A stretch of 64,000 bases of DNA, from contig JADHZB010001088.1 in NCBI GenBank assembly GCA_015657535.1, positions 1-64,000 of the forward strand, in the 5' to 3' direction. A program made the translations under genes and the position numbers. This stretch comes from Nephromyces sp. MM_2019. Its lineage: Eukaryota > Apicomplexa > Aconoidasida > Nephromycida. A model generated the notes under the pieces. That model ran no database searches. It worked only from the letters and a program-made list of their open reading frames with translations, and was not told the origin of the DNA. Of the stretch, positions 26,890 through 40,620 are shown piece after piece; position 1 is the stretch's first letter; each line of letters begins with the position of its first letter.

Positions 26890-29800
26890 TTTGTTTTGTT
26901 TATTAAATATTATTTCTTAGATTAAAATATAACAAACTATGTTAATTAGCCATCTTGCTTAGTCTTGAGTAAAGTGGAAACTTGGGTGAAAATAAGTAAG
27001 ATTATTCTCACTGTTCTAGTTTGTTTTTATTTAATTTCCTATTTTAGAGTTTATAGGCAATTTTTCTTAAATTTGATCTTACTAAGAATCCTTTATGTTT
27101 AAGCTTAGATTACATAAGTTGATTTCTAATAAACTTATTACTAAATCAAATTATCTCGCGTAATATGATGGACAAATTAGTCTTTAATTGTATTTTGACA
27201 AGAGCCTTTTTCCTGAGAAACACAATTAAAGATGTAAATAATATATTATCAGTTTTGAAAATAAAGTTGCAATAAAAAATTCATCATCTAATTGTAGCAT
27301 GCATCATGTATAGTTTCATAGAGTTCAGTTGTTTATAAAAATGTCCTTGCAATTTGATAATTATCATATCATGTTACGTGCTACTATGTTAACCAACATT
27401 ATTGAGAAATTCTCAATGCATCTATTTATTTGATAATATTCACAATGTATATAACAAGTTATATTCTTTCCAATCGTCATATTATCTATCACCTCCCTTG
27501 TCATTAATGACTGGTGGCAAAAAGACTAATTTGAGAAACTTAAAAAACGTAAGGTTTTTGATTCTAAAACCGAATAATTTAGCCACAAGTTAGGCTTTTT
27601 GTAGTCTTATTTGGTTTTATTTATTCCTATTTAATGAATACCAATGCTTACAATAGGAGTTAATTTTAAACCCTTTGATTTGTTATACCAACTCTAATAA
27701 ATTTGTACTTTTCTGGTTTAAAAAGATCAAAATTTATTTTATCATGAGTATGGCTTTTTGGGGTGGCTAGGGTTTTTGAAATTCAAAAACATAATGAAGC
27801 CAGAAAAATTACCCAATTTCTTGTGCTAAATATAATTACGTAGATTTTTTTAGTCACAAAATACCCTTGCCACAAAAGGTGGATGTTATTAGTTATGAAA
27901 GAATAGCTATCTATGTGAAGCAGAATGGAATTAATATATTTATCTAATTGAAAATGAAATTTCTATACATGTGCTTAATTCTGTTATGTTTTCATAATTT
28001 ATACCGATAATGTTATTTTTTCAGAAAAATCAACAAGACAAATCAAAAATGATTTCCTCTTATAGGATTATTTGTAGCTGCGGAGCATAGAATAAGATGT
28101 CCTGTGAAATGATATAATTTTGATGAATTTCTATAATTACTCTATTTGAAATAGAAGTATGTAAATGCCAAAAATATTTTCATGGATTTTAAGAGTGAAA
28201 GAAGATTTTCCCCATGAATTTAAAAACAAAACAAGAATCTTGAAGTAATGTGTTTGAAAAGTGTGTTAATATTCTGTACAAATGTTATTTTTTTGTTTGG
28301 TTATTTTAGACAGAAGATTGTTTTTGATCTTTTGCTATACCAAATCAGTTTTATTGTATTTAAATTTGACTATTAATCTATATTATCAAGGGGGGATAAA
28401 TATATTGAATGTGTTTTTTGTTAGATACTGCAGTCCTCCATAATTTCTTCTTATTATAGGTAAATGATAATATATTAAGGGAGGTAAGGTTGTTGATATG
28501 TCGCATGTAGTAGCTAGTGGTAGAAGAATTATTTAGTTTGTTTTAATTATAGACCTTCTTTAATTGTTTGCATTTTTTGTCTACGCTTATGCAGTGATAT
28601 GTTAAAATTTCTAGAAATAAGTTGATAATGCAGCCGCGGAAAAATTTATTATATGTATTTACAGTTGAAGCAGTCTTATATAATAATGAAAAATTTGGAA
28701 TTGTTTTAATTTTTGCTAGTTCCTTATCCCCACATTTAATTCTTATAAAAAATTTAGACGTATTCCGATATTTAAACGATATAAGCATTGTAATGTTACA
28801 TTAAGAACTAAGAAGACAATCGATTAACTAGTTACTATGGGTTGGAGTTAGTAAAATGTACAACTTAAGTAACTATTATATGAGCATGTGAATTAATCAA
28901 GTTAATGTAGCTTGTATACTTAGTTATGTGACAACTTGACTCTATGATACTTGGATTATTATTATCTGGGAATTATGATTACATAATAATCCCTTTGATA
29001 ATGTATACTTAACATCACAAGTGATTGTTTATGCATTAATTCGCTATTTCCCAATTGAAAAGCTATGAATTTGCCCAATGATTTATAATTTATATGATTA
29101 TATAGCCTAATTGTAATGTTGTTCAATACAAAGATATTTTTGTATATTGAATATATTTATTTCGTTTAAAATTCTCTAATATATTTGATTTATCTAATTT
29201 GATATAGCCACTGTTAAAATATCCACAGATAATAATCAAATCCCAAAATTGTTTTTAGTTAACCCAATCTCTTTGATTTATATAGGCTTGAATTAACAAA
29301 GCCATCCAAATTACATTATCTCAATTTATATGTGTATAGACTAAGTATGCTATACACAATTTACTATATTCTTCATATATTTAAAAAATTCACACATTGT
29401 TCTATGTATTAAATTAAAATGAAAATTCAATAATACCTTTCTATGTCCTGTGGTATCTTCTTTTAATTTTTAATATAGATGAAAATAGTAATTATCATCT
29501 AATTTGTATGACAAGTTAACAAGTAATAATCAAACTTGGAACACAAAATATGAGCTTCTTCAATTTGCATGTAAGTTCCCGATGCTTAAATTCAGTTTAA
29601 GTTAAGTTTTTTTAATAAATAAAGCTTATATCGTTTTTTTAATGCCCCAATAAATATAGGGTTACCTGTAAAAATAATTATTATATGGATAATTTATAAT
29701 AAAAAACTGGAAGCAATTGGAGTTAGAATTGGAAGATATTTTGGTATAAAATGAATACATGAATAAATTATAAATAAAAGAAGATTAATCAATAAAAGAT

Positions 29801-32800
29801 ATTTTTTGTAAAGTTTAGCAACGTTACAAATAACCTTTTTTATAACTAAGCATCTAGAAAAGCATGTGATAAGTTTTATATGTAGAATAATGACACATTC
29901 ATTCTTCAATATGTGATAAGCTGTGTGTCATATTTTTTCTAGGTAATGTGTACGTACTACTGCTATCTGCGTGGTTAAGATACACTAATTGAAACAAAGC
30001 ATGTATCACTTTAAACAATTTTTTATAAAGCAATTGTAACAATTGCACTATTTGGAAAGATAATAAAAAGAGGACACGTCTAATTAAGAAATCATGCAAT
30101 GCTGCCATTATCTAACTAGTATGCACTAATGCACGCACGTCTTACATCAAATTTAGTATTCACAATTCTAAATGTGTTATTTATGAATACTATAAGATAT
30201 CAATTAATAAAACTCAAATCACCTGGTGTTAAAGATATTTGTGTTACTAATAATACTAGCTAAGCATGAGCTTGACAGCTCAAAGCAAACAAGGCTTATG
30301 CATTGAAAAATGAAATTAACACAATCTAAAACTAATTTTATTATAATTTATATTAAACGTGAGAGATCAAGGCATAGTAAATCACTAAATGATTATATAA
30401 GTTAAATTAATTAGTTGTTTTTAAATAACTAAATTTTATTTTTATATAATGTAAATTCTAAAATTAGTGAAAATACAACCATTATACAAGTTCTAAATAA
30501 ACAGCATAAGATATGTAAGTTTATATTATATATTAGCACGGAAATTAATTTCATTTATTTTTTGCCTTCTTACTTACATCAAATTACCTTAGCATTTATG
30601 ACTCTTGAACCAAAAAACTATACCAATTAGAACTAAGTCAAACGTCCGCTTTATAAAGTTTTGCACAAACTTTCAATGATGTAATAACAATATTAAAAGA
30701 GAGCCCAACACTCGATCTTATTTTGAACCCCTCAATTTATTTAACCGACTTTTTATCTAAAGTAAGCTAAATAACAGCTGTCCAGATGATTAATTTCAGC
30801 CTTTATTAGTAAAAATACGAGACTCTCGAAACATATAAATAAACCACCCATAAATTAACTTGTTGATGGCGTAAAAGTTGATTTATATATTGTTAGATAT
30901 TCAATATAGTAATTAAGCCAATGTATATTTATGACTTTAACATACACACCTATTCCACTGTGATGATGTACATGCATGTAAACCCATTTCTTAAAATTTT
31001 CTTTCCAAATTTAATTGTTTACCTTTAAAAGAAAACAAAGAAAAATAAATTATAAAAATCAATAAAACCAAATTTATCAAATATTTTATTTGAGGAATGC
31101 TGTCACTTTTGTAGTTTATTTAAAGATAATACATCTTGTTATCTATAATTTCGTACTTTTTGTGCTTTATATATACACTTTTCTCTTAAATAAATATATT
31201 TATACATATATAATGATAAGGGATTGAAAACCAAATTTTCTAACTCTTAATTCGAACTTAAGTCTTGAAATTTTTTAGGATATATGACCTCGATATCTAT
31301 ATATAATGATTGAATTATCTACTAAATCTACATAAATAGTATATAAACCTAATCACTATCAGTGATGAACGAAAAACTAATACAAGGAGAGTCAGAAAAA
31401 AATTATATACCAAATTTTCGATACTTAAATACACTTGTAAGTTGCTTGAGGTACATATGTATATATCTGTATATATATGTAAATAATTAATTCAAATAGG
31501 ACACAAACTTTCGTATATTAATAAATTTCTTTTTCAAAAAAGAGATTTATTAAATTTCCCAATCAAGATTAAAAAATTTTGGCTTTCCATTATTTGTAAA
31601 TGCAATTACATATATATATATATATACATAATGATATGATCTTGTACTTTTTAAAAATTATTGAAATGAATATGAATATTCTTTCTAAGGATAATTTAAT
31701 ATAGGTGATAAATAACAATGTTGAATTTTTAACTTTTGAGTATTATTTCAAAAGATCAGAAAATAAATCTATACATAATTCATAAACATTTTGACTAGAA
31801 ATTTGTTCTTTACATTATTAGTATGTTTCAAATCTAGAAATAATAAAAACAAATATAAACAATCCCTATTTCTTTCTCTTTTAAAAAGATTTATTTTTTC
31901 AGTATCTAGCATTTAGTGTATATATTCTAATAGGTTTATATCTTTGTAGCACTGTAGTACTACAGTACACATGCGTTAAATATGTAGCTTATTATATAAC
32001 ATAATTTTACGTTTGCACTGGTAGACATGGCCAATAAATTAGCTAGTAATTTTTACCTAACATAGCAATATTTATTCTAGCTAGAGAAATTCTATATACC
32101 CATGAGTTGTTAGTAATCTTAAAAATAAGTATAAATAAATTCTCCAATATGGTTAATTTGTTAATGAGTTTAAATAAACCTATTTAACTTCAATATAAAA
32201 ATTTGACACAAATATTTTATTTTTTCATAAGTAGTGCCAATGAATTTTCAATAATAAATCACAATTAAGAAAGTTATTCTTGATCTTTTTATATTGTAAT
32301 TGATTATAGTTTGGTTTTTTTATTTTTGTTTCATATTGGTATATTATTTGAGTTGTTTGAATTACAAATAATGTTTTTATTTATATCTTGAATTATAAAC
32401 AAATTATATTGTCCTTAATTTTATCACATCTTCAATTTTTTGAAACTAAACATTTGACGATTTCTTACATATGAAACTTTTCTAAAATTAAAATTAGATA
32501 CACGTGATTTAAGATATGCTTAAGCAAGCCATCAGTATTTGATATGAGTTTCGATAAAATTTTTGGATACATATTGGTTATTCAATAACTGAGCCATATA
32601 TAAATAAATCACCAATTATGTTAACCTAATTTATATATACAAACAACATATATATATATATATCATATAGCTAAAATAAAGATCAAGGAATAAGCTAAAT
32701 AAATACTAATAAAATCGTAGACAACTTAAACACTTTTACTTGTTAGAAGAGTAGAGAAATTAACTTATATTGTATTTTCTTTTGTTTAAAATACAATGAA

Positions 32801-33121
32801 ATATTTTGGGTCATAGTTAAATTTTTATTTACTTGATTACACTCAATTTCTAGTATAATATCTACAAGAATAAACTTGGCCTAACTTTACTATATATAAT
32901 TCATGATTAATGAAATCAATATGTATAAAGAACATAGTATAATAACTATTTGAATACATAAAAAGATATATAATAATTTTATTAATTCAGCATATAAGCA
33001 ATAATAAAGCTTTTCCTATAACATTATTTATAGTTGATTTACAATAAAAAATTCAAAAAGACAATATTATTTATTATTTCAAAAATAGGGTTAGTGTGCG
33101 ATAAGTGTGTGTGTATGGTAA
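26890..33121. other. Long non-coding spacer
   Basis: 6.2 kb of AT-rich sequence with no TG/CA domains and no exon chain I could support. Short open frames (for example 27402-27593 plus, 28543-28788 minus, 29899-30108 minus) lack family similarity, splice partners or start context. It includes the FCP1 promoter at the left edge and the 3' UTR of the ROD-like gene at the right edge. Confidence 0.55.
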
Positions 33122-36100
33122 TTAGTTTGAAAGCAAATCAAGGAATAATGGAAATGTTTTGGCTAAATTTGGTTGTTTTCTTAAGTGTCTAATTGAATTC
33201 TTTATATGATTATAAGCATTAAGAGATTCTTTTTCTAAACCTTCAATAATACTTTGTTCAGACCTCATTTTCCCAGAGAGAAGGTTACTGTAGTTGATGT
33301 ATCATAATACACATTTGAAAAAAATGAAACCAAATTATAAGATTAAATAAAGTGTAGGGAAATCTATATTTTAAGAAATTAAGCGGGGTGAATAATTTAC
33401 CAGTAAACATGTTTACAAAATTAAGTTTATAATATAAAATTATAATAGAATCAAATTACTCACAATATCGGCGATTTCTTGTGTAAGAAATTATATTTTC
33501 CCATATAATCATTGATTAGTTTTACTAGCAGTTTAATTGACCTAAATCATATACAAAAAATAAGAGATAGATTATATGAACAATATAATATGATATGTGT
33601 TAGATATATAAGGTCAAGTTTAAAGTATTATACATATATATATGTTTATATAAATATATACACAAGTAGATATATACATGCATATAAAAGATAGATTATG
33701 TGTATCTTTTTAAGGATATATAATACACAAAATATATATTATTTATATGAATTTTGTTTACAAGTGGTCATCCTTTGATAATAAGTATTGAATACTTGGT
33801 TTAAGGTTCATGCCTATAATAAGTTTTTCATGAAGTTTCTCCAAAGTGATTACACACAGTTGATGATACTTAGAATCTTTATTAGGTGTTAATAATGTGT
33901 AGACTATATCTAAATTATCACTCTTGGATAACAGCTGTTTAGAATTAAGTGAAAATCATATACAAAGAAATTTTTAAATAAGATAATAAATTGTTTTTCT
34001 TACGTTTAATATTTCTTCATTTATTGATAAATCAAGACAAAATGGTAAGAGTAGGGCTAAGATGTGATGCTTTGGTTGTTTCAACAGGTGTAAATGAACA
34101 AATTGTAATTGTTTATTTTCATCTGAGATATTCCTTATTAATTCCACAGTTATATTTGCAATAATCATAAGTGAATGATTAAATTGAATTTTAATGTTAT
34201 CTAATCCTAAATTCTCATCATTATATATGTTTTCAGATTCCCATACTCTGTTATGGTTTTTCATCTGTGTAGGAGTGTGTGGCGATGAAGAAACTAATTT
34301 ACTTATATCTTCATTTGTACTTCGATTATTACCACGTATTAATAATGGGCTTGAATTAAGATTATTACTACTAGAGATTTGGAAATGTTTATAATTCTCA
34401 TTCTCACACCTTGATTCATCAATGTGTGTAGTTTCTAATCTACAAAGTGTTTCAAATATAATAGAGTAAGGTGTTAATTCAGATTCATGCGTTTCAATGT
34501 GTTCTGTGTAATAATAATACTTTCCAGAGTTATATAATTTATCAAGTGCTTCCATGTGTAAGTTAATAATTTGTTCCAAGTTTAGAAATGAACGACATGG
34601 ATTGAGGAATATCCACACAGGAACAGAGTAAATCCTAAATAAAAAAAGGACAAATATAAAATACATCAAAATAGCCAAAAAAATATGTTAAATCTCCATA
34701 CATTAAGTGAGAGTTGGTGATAAGGATGTAATATATATATATATATATGACATACCATTCTAAACATTGTGTGTCTGTTATAATATTTTTCTCAGGTTGA
34801 TAATTACGATCATAATTTTCACAGTCCATCCTCTTTAATGATGCGTGTGTACCTTCATTATGAATTGTTGAATTTCTCTTATTTTTATCCAAACCATCCA
34901 TCATATATATCAAACTTTGTATAGGTTGTACCATCAATTTCTCTAACGTTTCAATTAGATAATTATCAGCTTTTATCTTAGGTAAAAGATGTGCATGTAT
35001 AGAAAATAAGAAACTCTTTAAAAAACTATATAAACCTTCATTAAGGCAAGAAATCAAGATATCTGATAAAAACGTACTATCTAATATTAAAAAATCAATA
35101 CACATATGACATATAAGTTGTAATAAACGTGGGTCTGATTTTGTTGAGATCTTGTATTGTCTAAGTAAGCTACGAGCTAGACCAGATTTCTCTGTTTTAT
35201 GAAATCTTCCAAATTCCTAAGAAAAAAATTTGAGTGTGTGTGTGTTGACTCTTGGAAAACTTGTGTGTGTGTGACTTATCTTTATATATATATATGTGTA
35301 GTATTTTAGAAAGAAAGAAAGAGAAAAATGATTTATTTGTTGTGAACATGGCCCAATTAGTATATACACATATATGAATTATTATCACACACATATTTAT
35401 TTTCAATTAATTAATGTGTTACACTTAAATTTCATATATATATATATATAAATATTTTTAGATTTTTCTACACACATACATATACATACTCTATTCAACC
35501 CAGTTCTTATACACATGCATATATATTCTCTTTTCAATCCAGTTCTTACACACATACGTATATATTTAGCACCAAATGAAAAAATATGTATATTAACTTA
35601 TTGAATGTATATAGAAAATGTGTGTAAAATTCAAACCTGTGGAATTTTGAGTTCATGTAGAGAATTCATATAAAAATATTGCAACCAAATGAGCCTTAAA
35701 TCAGAAAAATTTTTTTTATATTGTTTTTGAATACTTGATTGTGAACATGTTTTAAAGAGTATAGAGCCAATCCTACATTTACAAGACATAGATGTTGATT
35801 CATCAAAGAATTTAACTAATAAAAAATACACACGTTGACTTTCTTTAAACCCCTAAATCAAGAAAAAAAAAATCAAGAAAATATTATATTTGGGTGTGTG
35901 TATGCTATAAATATATTATGTATTTTGTATATATATATGTGAAGTTGAGTAGAATAAACCTCGAAATAATATATACATATCACACACACATACACACACA
36001 CAACACAACACACACACACATACACACAGCACACACACATACACACATACCTCTGCAATAAATGAACATCTGAGGATGGATAGGAATTCTTGTGGGTGTT

Positions 36101-39100
36101 GTGAAAAGGTTAACTGTGTGCGTGGAAAGTGTTTATACATTAAATGTTGATTAATTTTCAAATCATACCATTCTTCTAAACCAGAGACAAGGGGTGATTG
36201 TTCAATATGTTTGAGTAGTGTGTGTATCTGGGTATTTTGATGTGTAGTGAATGTAGTTTTGGGTGTAAATGTAGTATAGGAAGATGACTTAAAATGTTGA
36301 ATAGGTATACCTTGATCAGTTTGGTAATCAAGTCTAGGTTCATTTAATGATTGAAGGGGTGATATATAGTGAGGTTTCTTTAACCATGTATTGAATAGGT
36401 GTGTACGTACATCTTCAGGTTTTTTCCTATAATAGGAACAGAGTAAATCAATGAGTTGATGTAGTGTGTGTATAGGATGAATTGTATCCTTATGGTGATG
36501 TTGCACATTGTTATGTGGCCCAAGAAATTCTCTATGTAATTGTTTCTGTATATCATTACTTAAAGTGTGTGGGTTAGGTTGTGATATAATGGGTATAAGA
36601 TAGAAATATAAACATTCTACACACAATGAGAAATCACACATTAATAAATCTGAAAAATTTGATAAATAGGGGAAACGTTTAAGCTCCCATTGAGCCTTTA
36701 AAAAACAATGATTTTCAATAGCAAAACGTTTAACATCTTGTAGAGGTTGAGTTGAATTAATAAATAACTTTTGATGGGGTGGTTGGCCACACACTAATTC
36801 AATGGTTGTTAATTTATGTGGTTTAGATGAGTGTGTAACAAACCAATCTGAAATGTGTAATTTGCTTTCTGATAATGTTAATCGTTCAAGTAATAAATAT
36901 GATGTTGCTAATGCACATTGTGGGTTATTCCTATTTAAACATGAAATGAGAGAGGTTGAATGTGTGTGTGTATGTTGTATGTATATGTATGTCAGTATGT
37001 GCATGTATATTGTGTTAATATATGTATGTGTGTATCTATATGTATATTTATTTGTGTGTATATTTGTATGTATGTATATGTATATGTATGTATGTATGTA
37101 TATATATCTGTATAAATAGATATATGTATGTGTGTCAATTGGATGAATAGATAGGATTATGGTGATGTGATCTAAATGTGTAGAATGTAAAAACATATTA
37201 AATTATGTTTAAGTCATAGAGTGAATAGGAATGATAAATGTGTATGACTTTAATCAAATTTTATACATTTTCAAGCATAAAGAAAATTGATTCAACCTGT
37301 ATATAAAATCTAGGTTAGCTGTTAAAGATGATATTTTCTTATTTCCATCAAGTGTGTGTATACTCTTGTCTAAATGGCCTTCATTATCAACAGAATTATT
37401 AGATAAGAAAGTCCCAGAAGTAGTAATAGAACGAACTGTATTCCAAATGTGTTGTAAGTCAAATAAGTAAGCCTCTAGGCCCAATGGTTCAGCCAATTTC
37501 TTTAATTGTTCAAATGTGTGTGTTTGTATTTCTGGGCCAAGTGTATCCCATGTGTGTGTTAAAAGTGTGTGGAAGGGGAGCCTTTGGTGAGCTAATTGTT
37601 CAAGATGCTAACAAAAATTATTATATAGAGGAGTCAATACACAAAAATCATGATATAAACTATTATTAGTGTGTTTTATCTGTGCCTAGAGTTATACACA
37701 CATAGATGTCTACACATATATATCCGTATATATATTTATTCACATCTACACACAATAAATATTTATACACACACATATCTATATTTTTACACAGATTTCA
37801 TATATAGATGGGCTATTGATAATAAGGTTTATATGAACGATTGTTGAGGAAAGTTTCTAATGTAGGATAATACCATTATTTAGATATAAAAGAAAACATA
37901 CTATACACACATCTTACATATATATACATACACATTTTACACATATATACCTCTTGCACATACACATATTACACACATCTTATATTTAATCATCATATAT
38001 TTATAAAATAATGTGTGAATTAAGCTCGTTGAGTTTACCTGTGTAATTTCACTCTCTGTATTTACAGGTGATCCCCTTGATGTGTGTAATTCGGATGAGC
38101 TGGGTGTTGAAATTCTCCTATAAATATATATATATATATATATTTCTATGTGTGTGTATGTAACAAAATAAAATTGAAAATATAACATATATATATATAT
38201 ATATTTATAAGTGCTTCTAAATATGTGTGTGTGTATCAGCAAAAACTTAATAATATAAAGTGGGTTAAAAAAATTTGGAGTTTAAGTAGAAATTATAATA
38301 AGGAAATAAATATAGATACTATCATTATATTTACAATTTTTATACATTATGTATGATTGTTATGTGTGTGCAATCATGCTTAGATTAGCAATCATATTCT
38401 TAATGTTATATAAGGTTGTCTTTAAGTAATTATAAGATATGTATAATCTATATATACAGATGCACACACACATACATTTCCCACCTGCCCCTTACACACA
38501 CACGCATACATTTACCACCTGCCCCTTACACACACACACATATTACTTGTAAAACTTTAGAATGTCTAATATTTTCAGCCAATTTGATATATTACCTTCC
38601 ATAGGTAACAATGAAAATATGAAATGAAGCCTTTCATAATCATAAGGTGAAATTTTTGGGTACACACACACGCATAATAAAGGTTGGAGGTGTTCTAATG
38701 GGATGATTTTAATAAGGGAAAGTGTAGACGTTAAATAACTATTATCTAGCCTCTTATTCATCATATAGTAACTCGATTTTCCCCTATAAAAAACACAAAG
38801 AGTTTATATATAAACATGTGTATCTAAAGATTATATAAATTTATCTTATATTACTTCTTGTATGTGTGTATGTGTGTGTGTATGTATTGTGTGTGTGTGT
38901 GTGTGTGTATTGTATATATATATATATGTAGATATACACATAGGAGTAGATACAATGTAGGATATCCTATTCTAAAAACATATACGAATAATATATACAG
39001 TTAAATACCAATCTTTATGCACACAATACACACATACACAATACACACAACACACACACACATAAGATAAATAGTACACACATAAGATTACTTAGGTGTG

Positions 39101-40388
39101 TAGTTTGTAGCACGTAGAGGTAAGCTAGAAATTTTGGGGAAACAGAGTTGTAGTTCAAGGGCCATTGTTAATATTTTAAATTGGGGGAATTCAAAATCAT
39201 ACCCAAACTCCAAACAAAGGGGAATATTAAATTTACTTTTAATTAACAAATTTCTTAATATTTCTTCAACACTAATATGGTTGATATCCTCTTTAACTTG
39301 TATAAGGCGAAAATATCTATAAAAATGTGTGTGTGTCTGGGTGTGTGTGGGTATGTTTGGGTGTGTGATATTAGGATTTATTGTGTGCGTCTATATGATA
39401 AATAATGTGTCGTGTATACCTTCAAAGATATATATGATTAGGTGTGTGTGTATAAAATGTATTTATAATAAGTGTAGGGGTTATAGGATGTGTATGTGTG
39501 TATATAATACAAAGAAATAATGAATAAATAACTTACTCATGTTCATTAAAATTGATCTCAAATTTCTTGGCTAAGATAGCCCAACGTGTTAATGTTATAA
39601 CACGACACATTTCATTAACAATTTTAGGCTGATTATTTAATTTTCTGACAAATATATACATAAGTGTGTGTTTGTGTAATTAATATCTAAATAGATGATT
39701 TCTATATACAAAACCTTTCCCACCAAACACACACATCCCCCCCCTCCACACGTACAATACACACATACACACACGCAAATATTGTTTTAAACACACACAC
39801 ATAGCATACACACACATAGACATTACCCTAGAGCATATCCAAGTAAAGCTACTCTAAAAAATCGAGAAAAATCAGTTTTGTGTGTGTCAGTTGATAAGGC
39901 CAATTTTGAGTAAATTTGTGAGGCCTCTTTATAATCAAATGGCGATAAAAATATCAAAGCCAGTTGAATATCGAGGGGGTCAGGTCCATTAATTATTTTT
40001 GTAAAGGCCTGTGTGTAAAAATAATGTATGTATATGTGTGTGTGTGTAAAAAGAGTGTGTGTAGTGTGTGTAAAGCAATGTGTGTGTGTGTGTGTAAAAC
40101 AATATGTGTGTGTAAAAACTCTATATGAATGGAAAAACATTATATATATATGTATGTGTATTGTTACATCTTTGGCTAATTTGTTTATAGTGGTAATAAA
40201 TTTTTTTGAATTGATAAGGTTGGGATGCCTTAAAATTAATGATATGGCCAAATGATTACACTCATATTTATTTAACTCATTTAAGTATTCCTCCTAACAA
40301 ATAATATAAATATTTGAATGTGTGTATAATGACGGAGTGTGTATTGATGATTGTTATACATGTGTGTATGTGTGTGTGTGTGTATATA

Positions 40389-40419
<31 letters not shown>

Positions 40420-40421
40420 GT

Positions 40422-40491
<70 letters not shown>

Positions 40492-40541
40492 NNNNNNNNN
40501 NNNNNNNNNNNNNNNNNNNNNNNNNNNNNNNNNNNNNNNNN

Positions 40542-40620
<79 letters not shown>

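Noticed and set aside
28543..30108. Short open frames in the 27-33 kb spacer (28543-28788, 29694-29909, 29899-30108 minus)
   Set aside because: AT-biased residues (Leu/Ile/Lys/Tyr), overlapping frames on both strands, no joining exons and no similarity I recognise.
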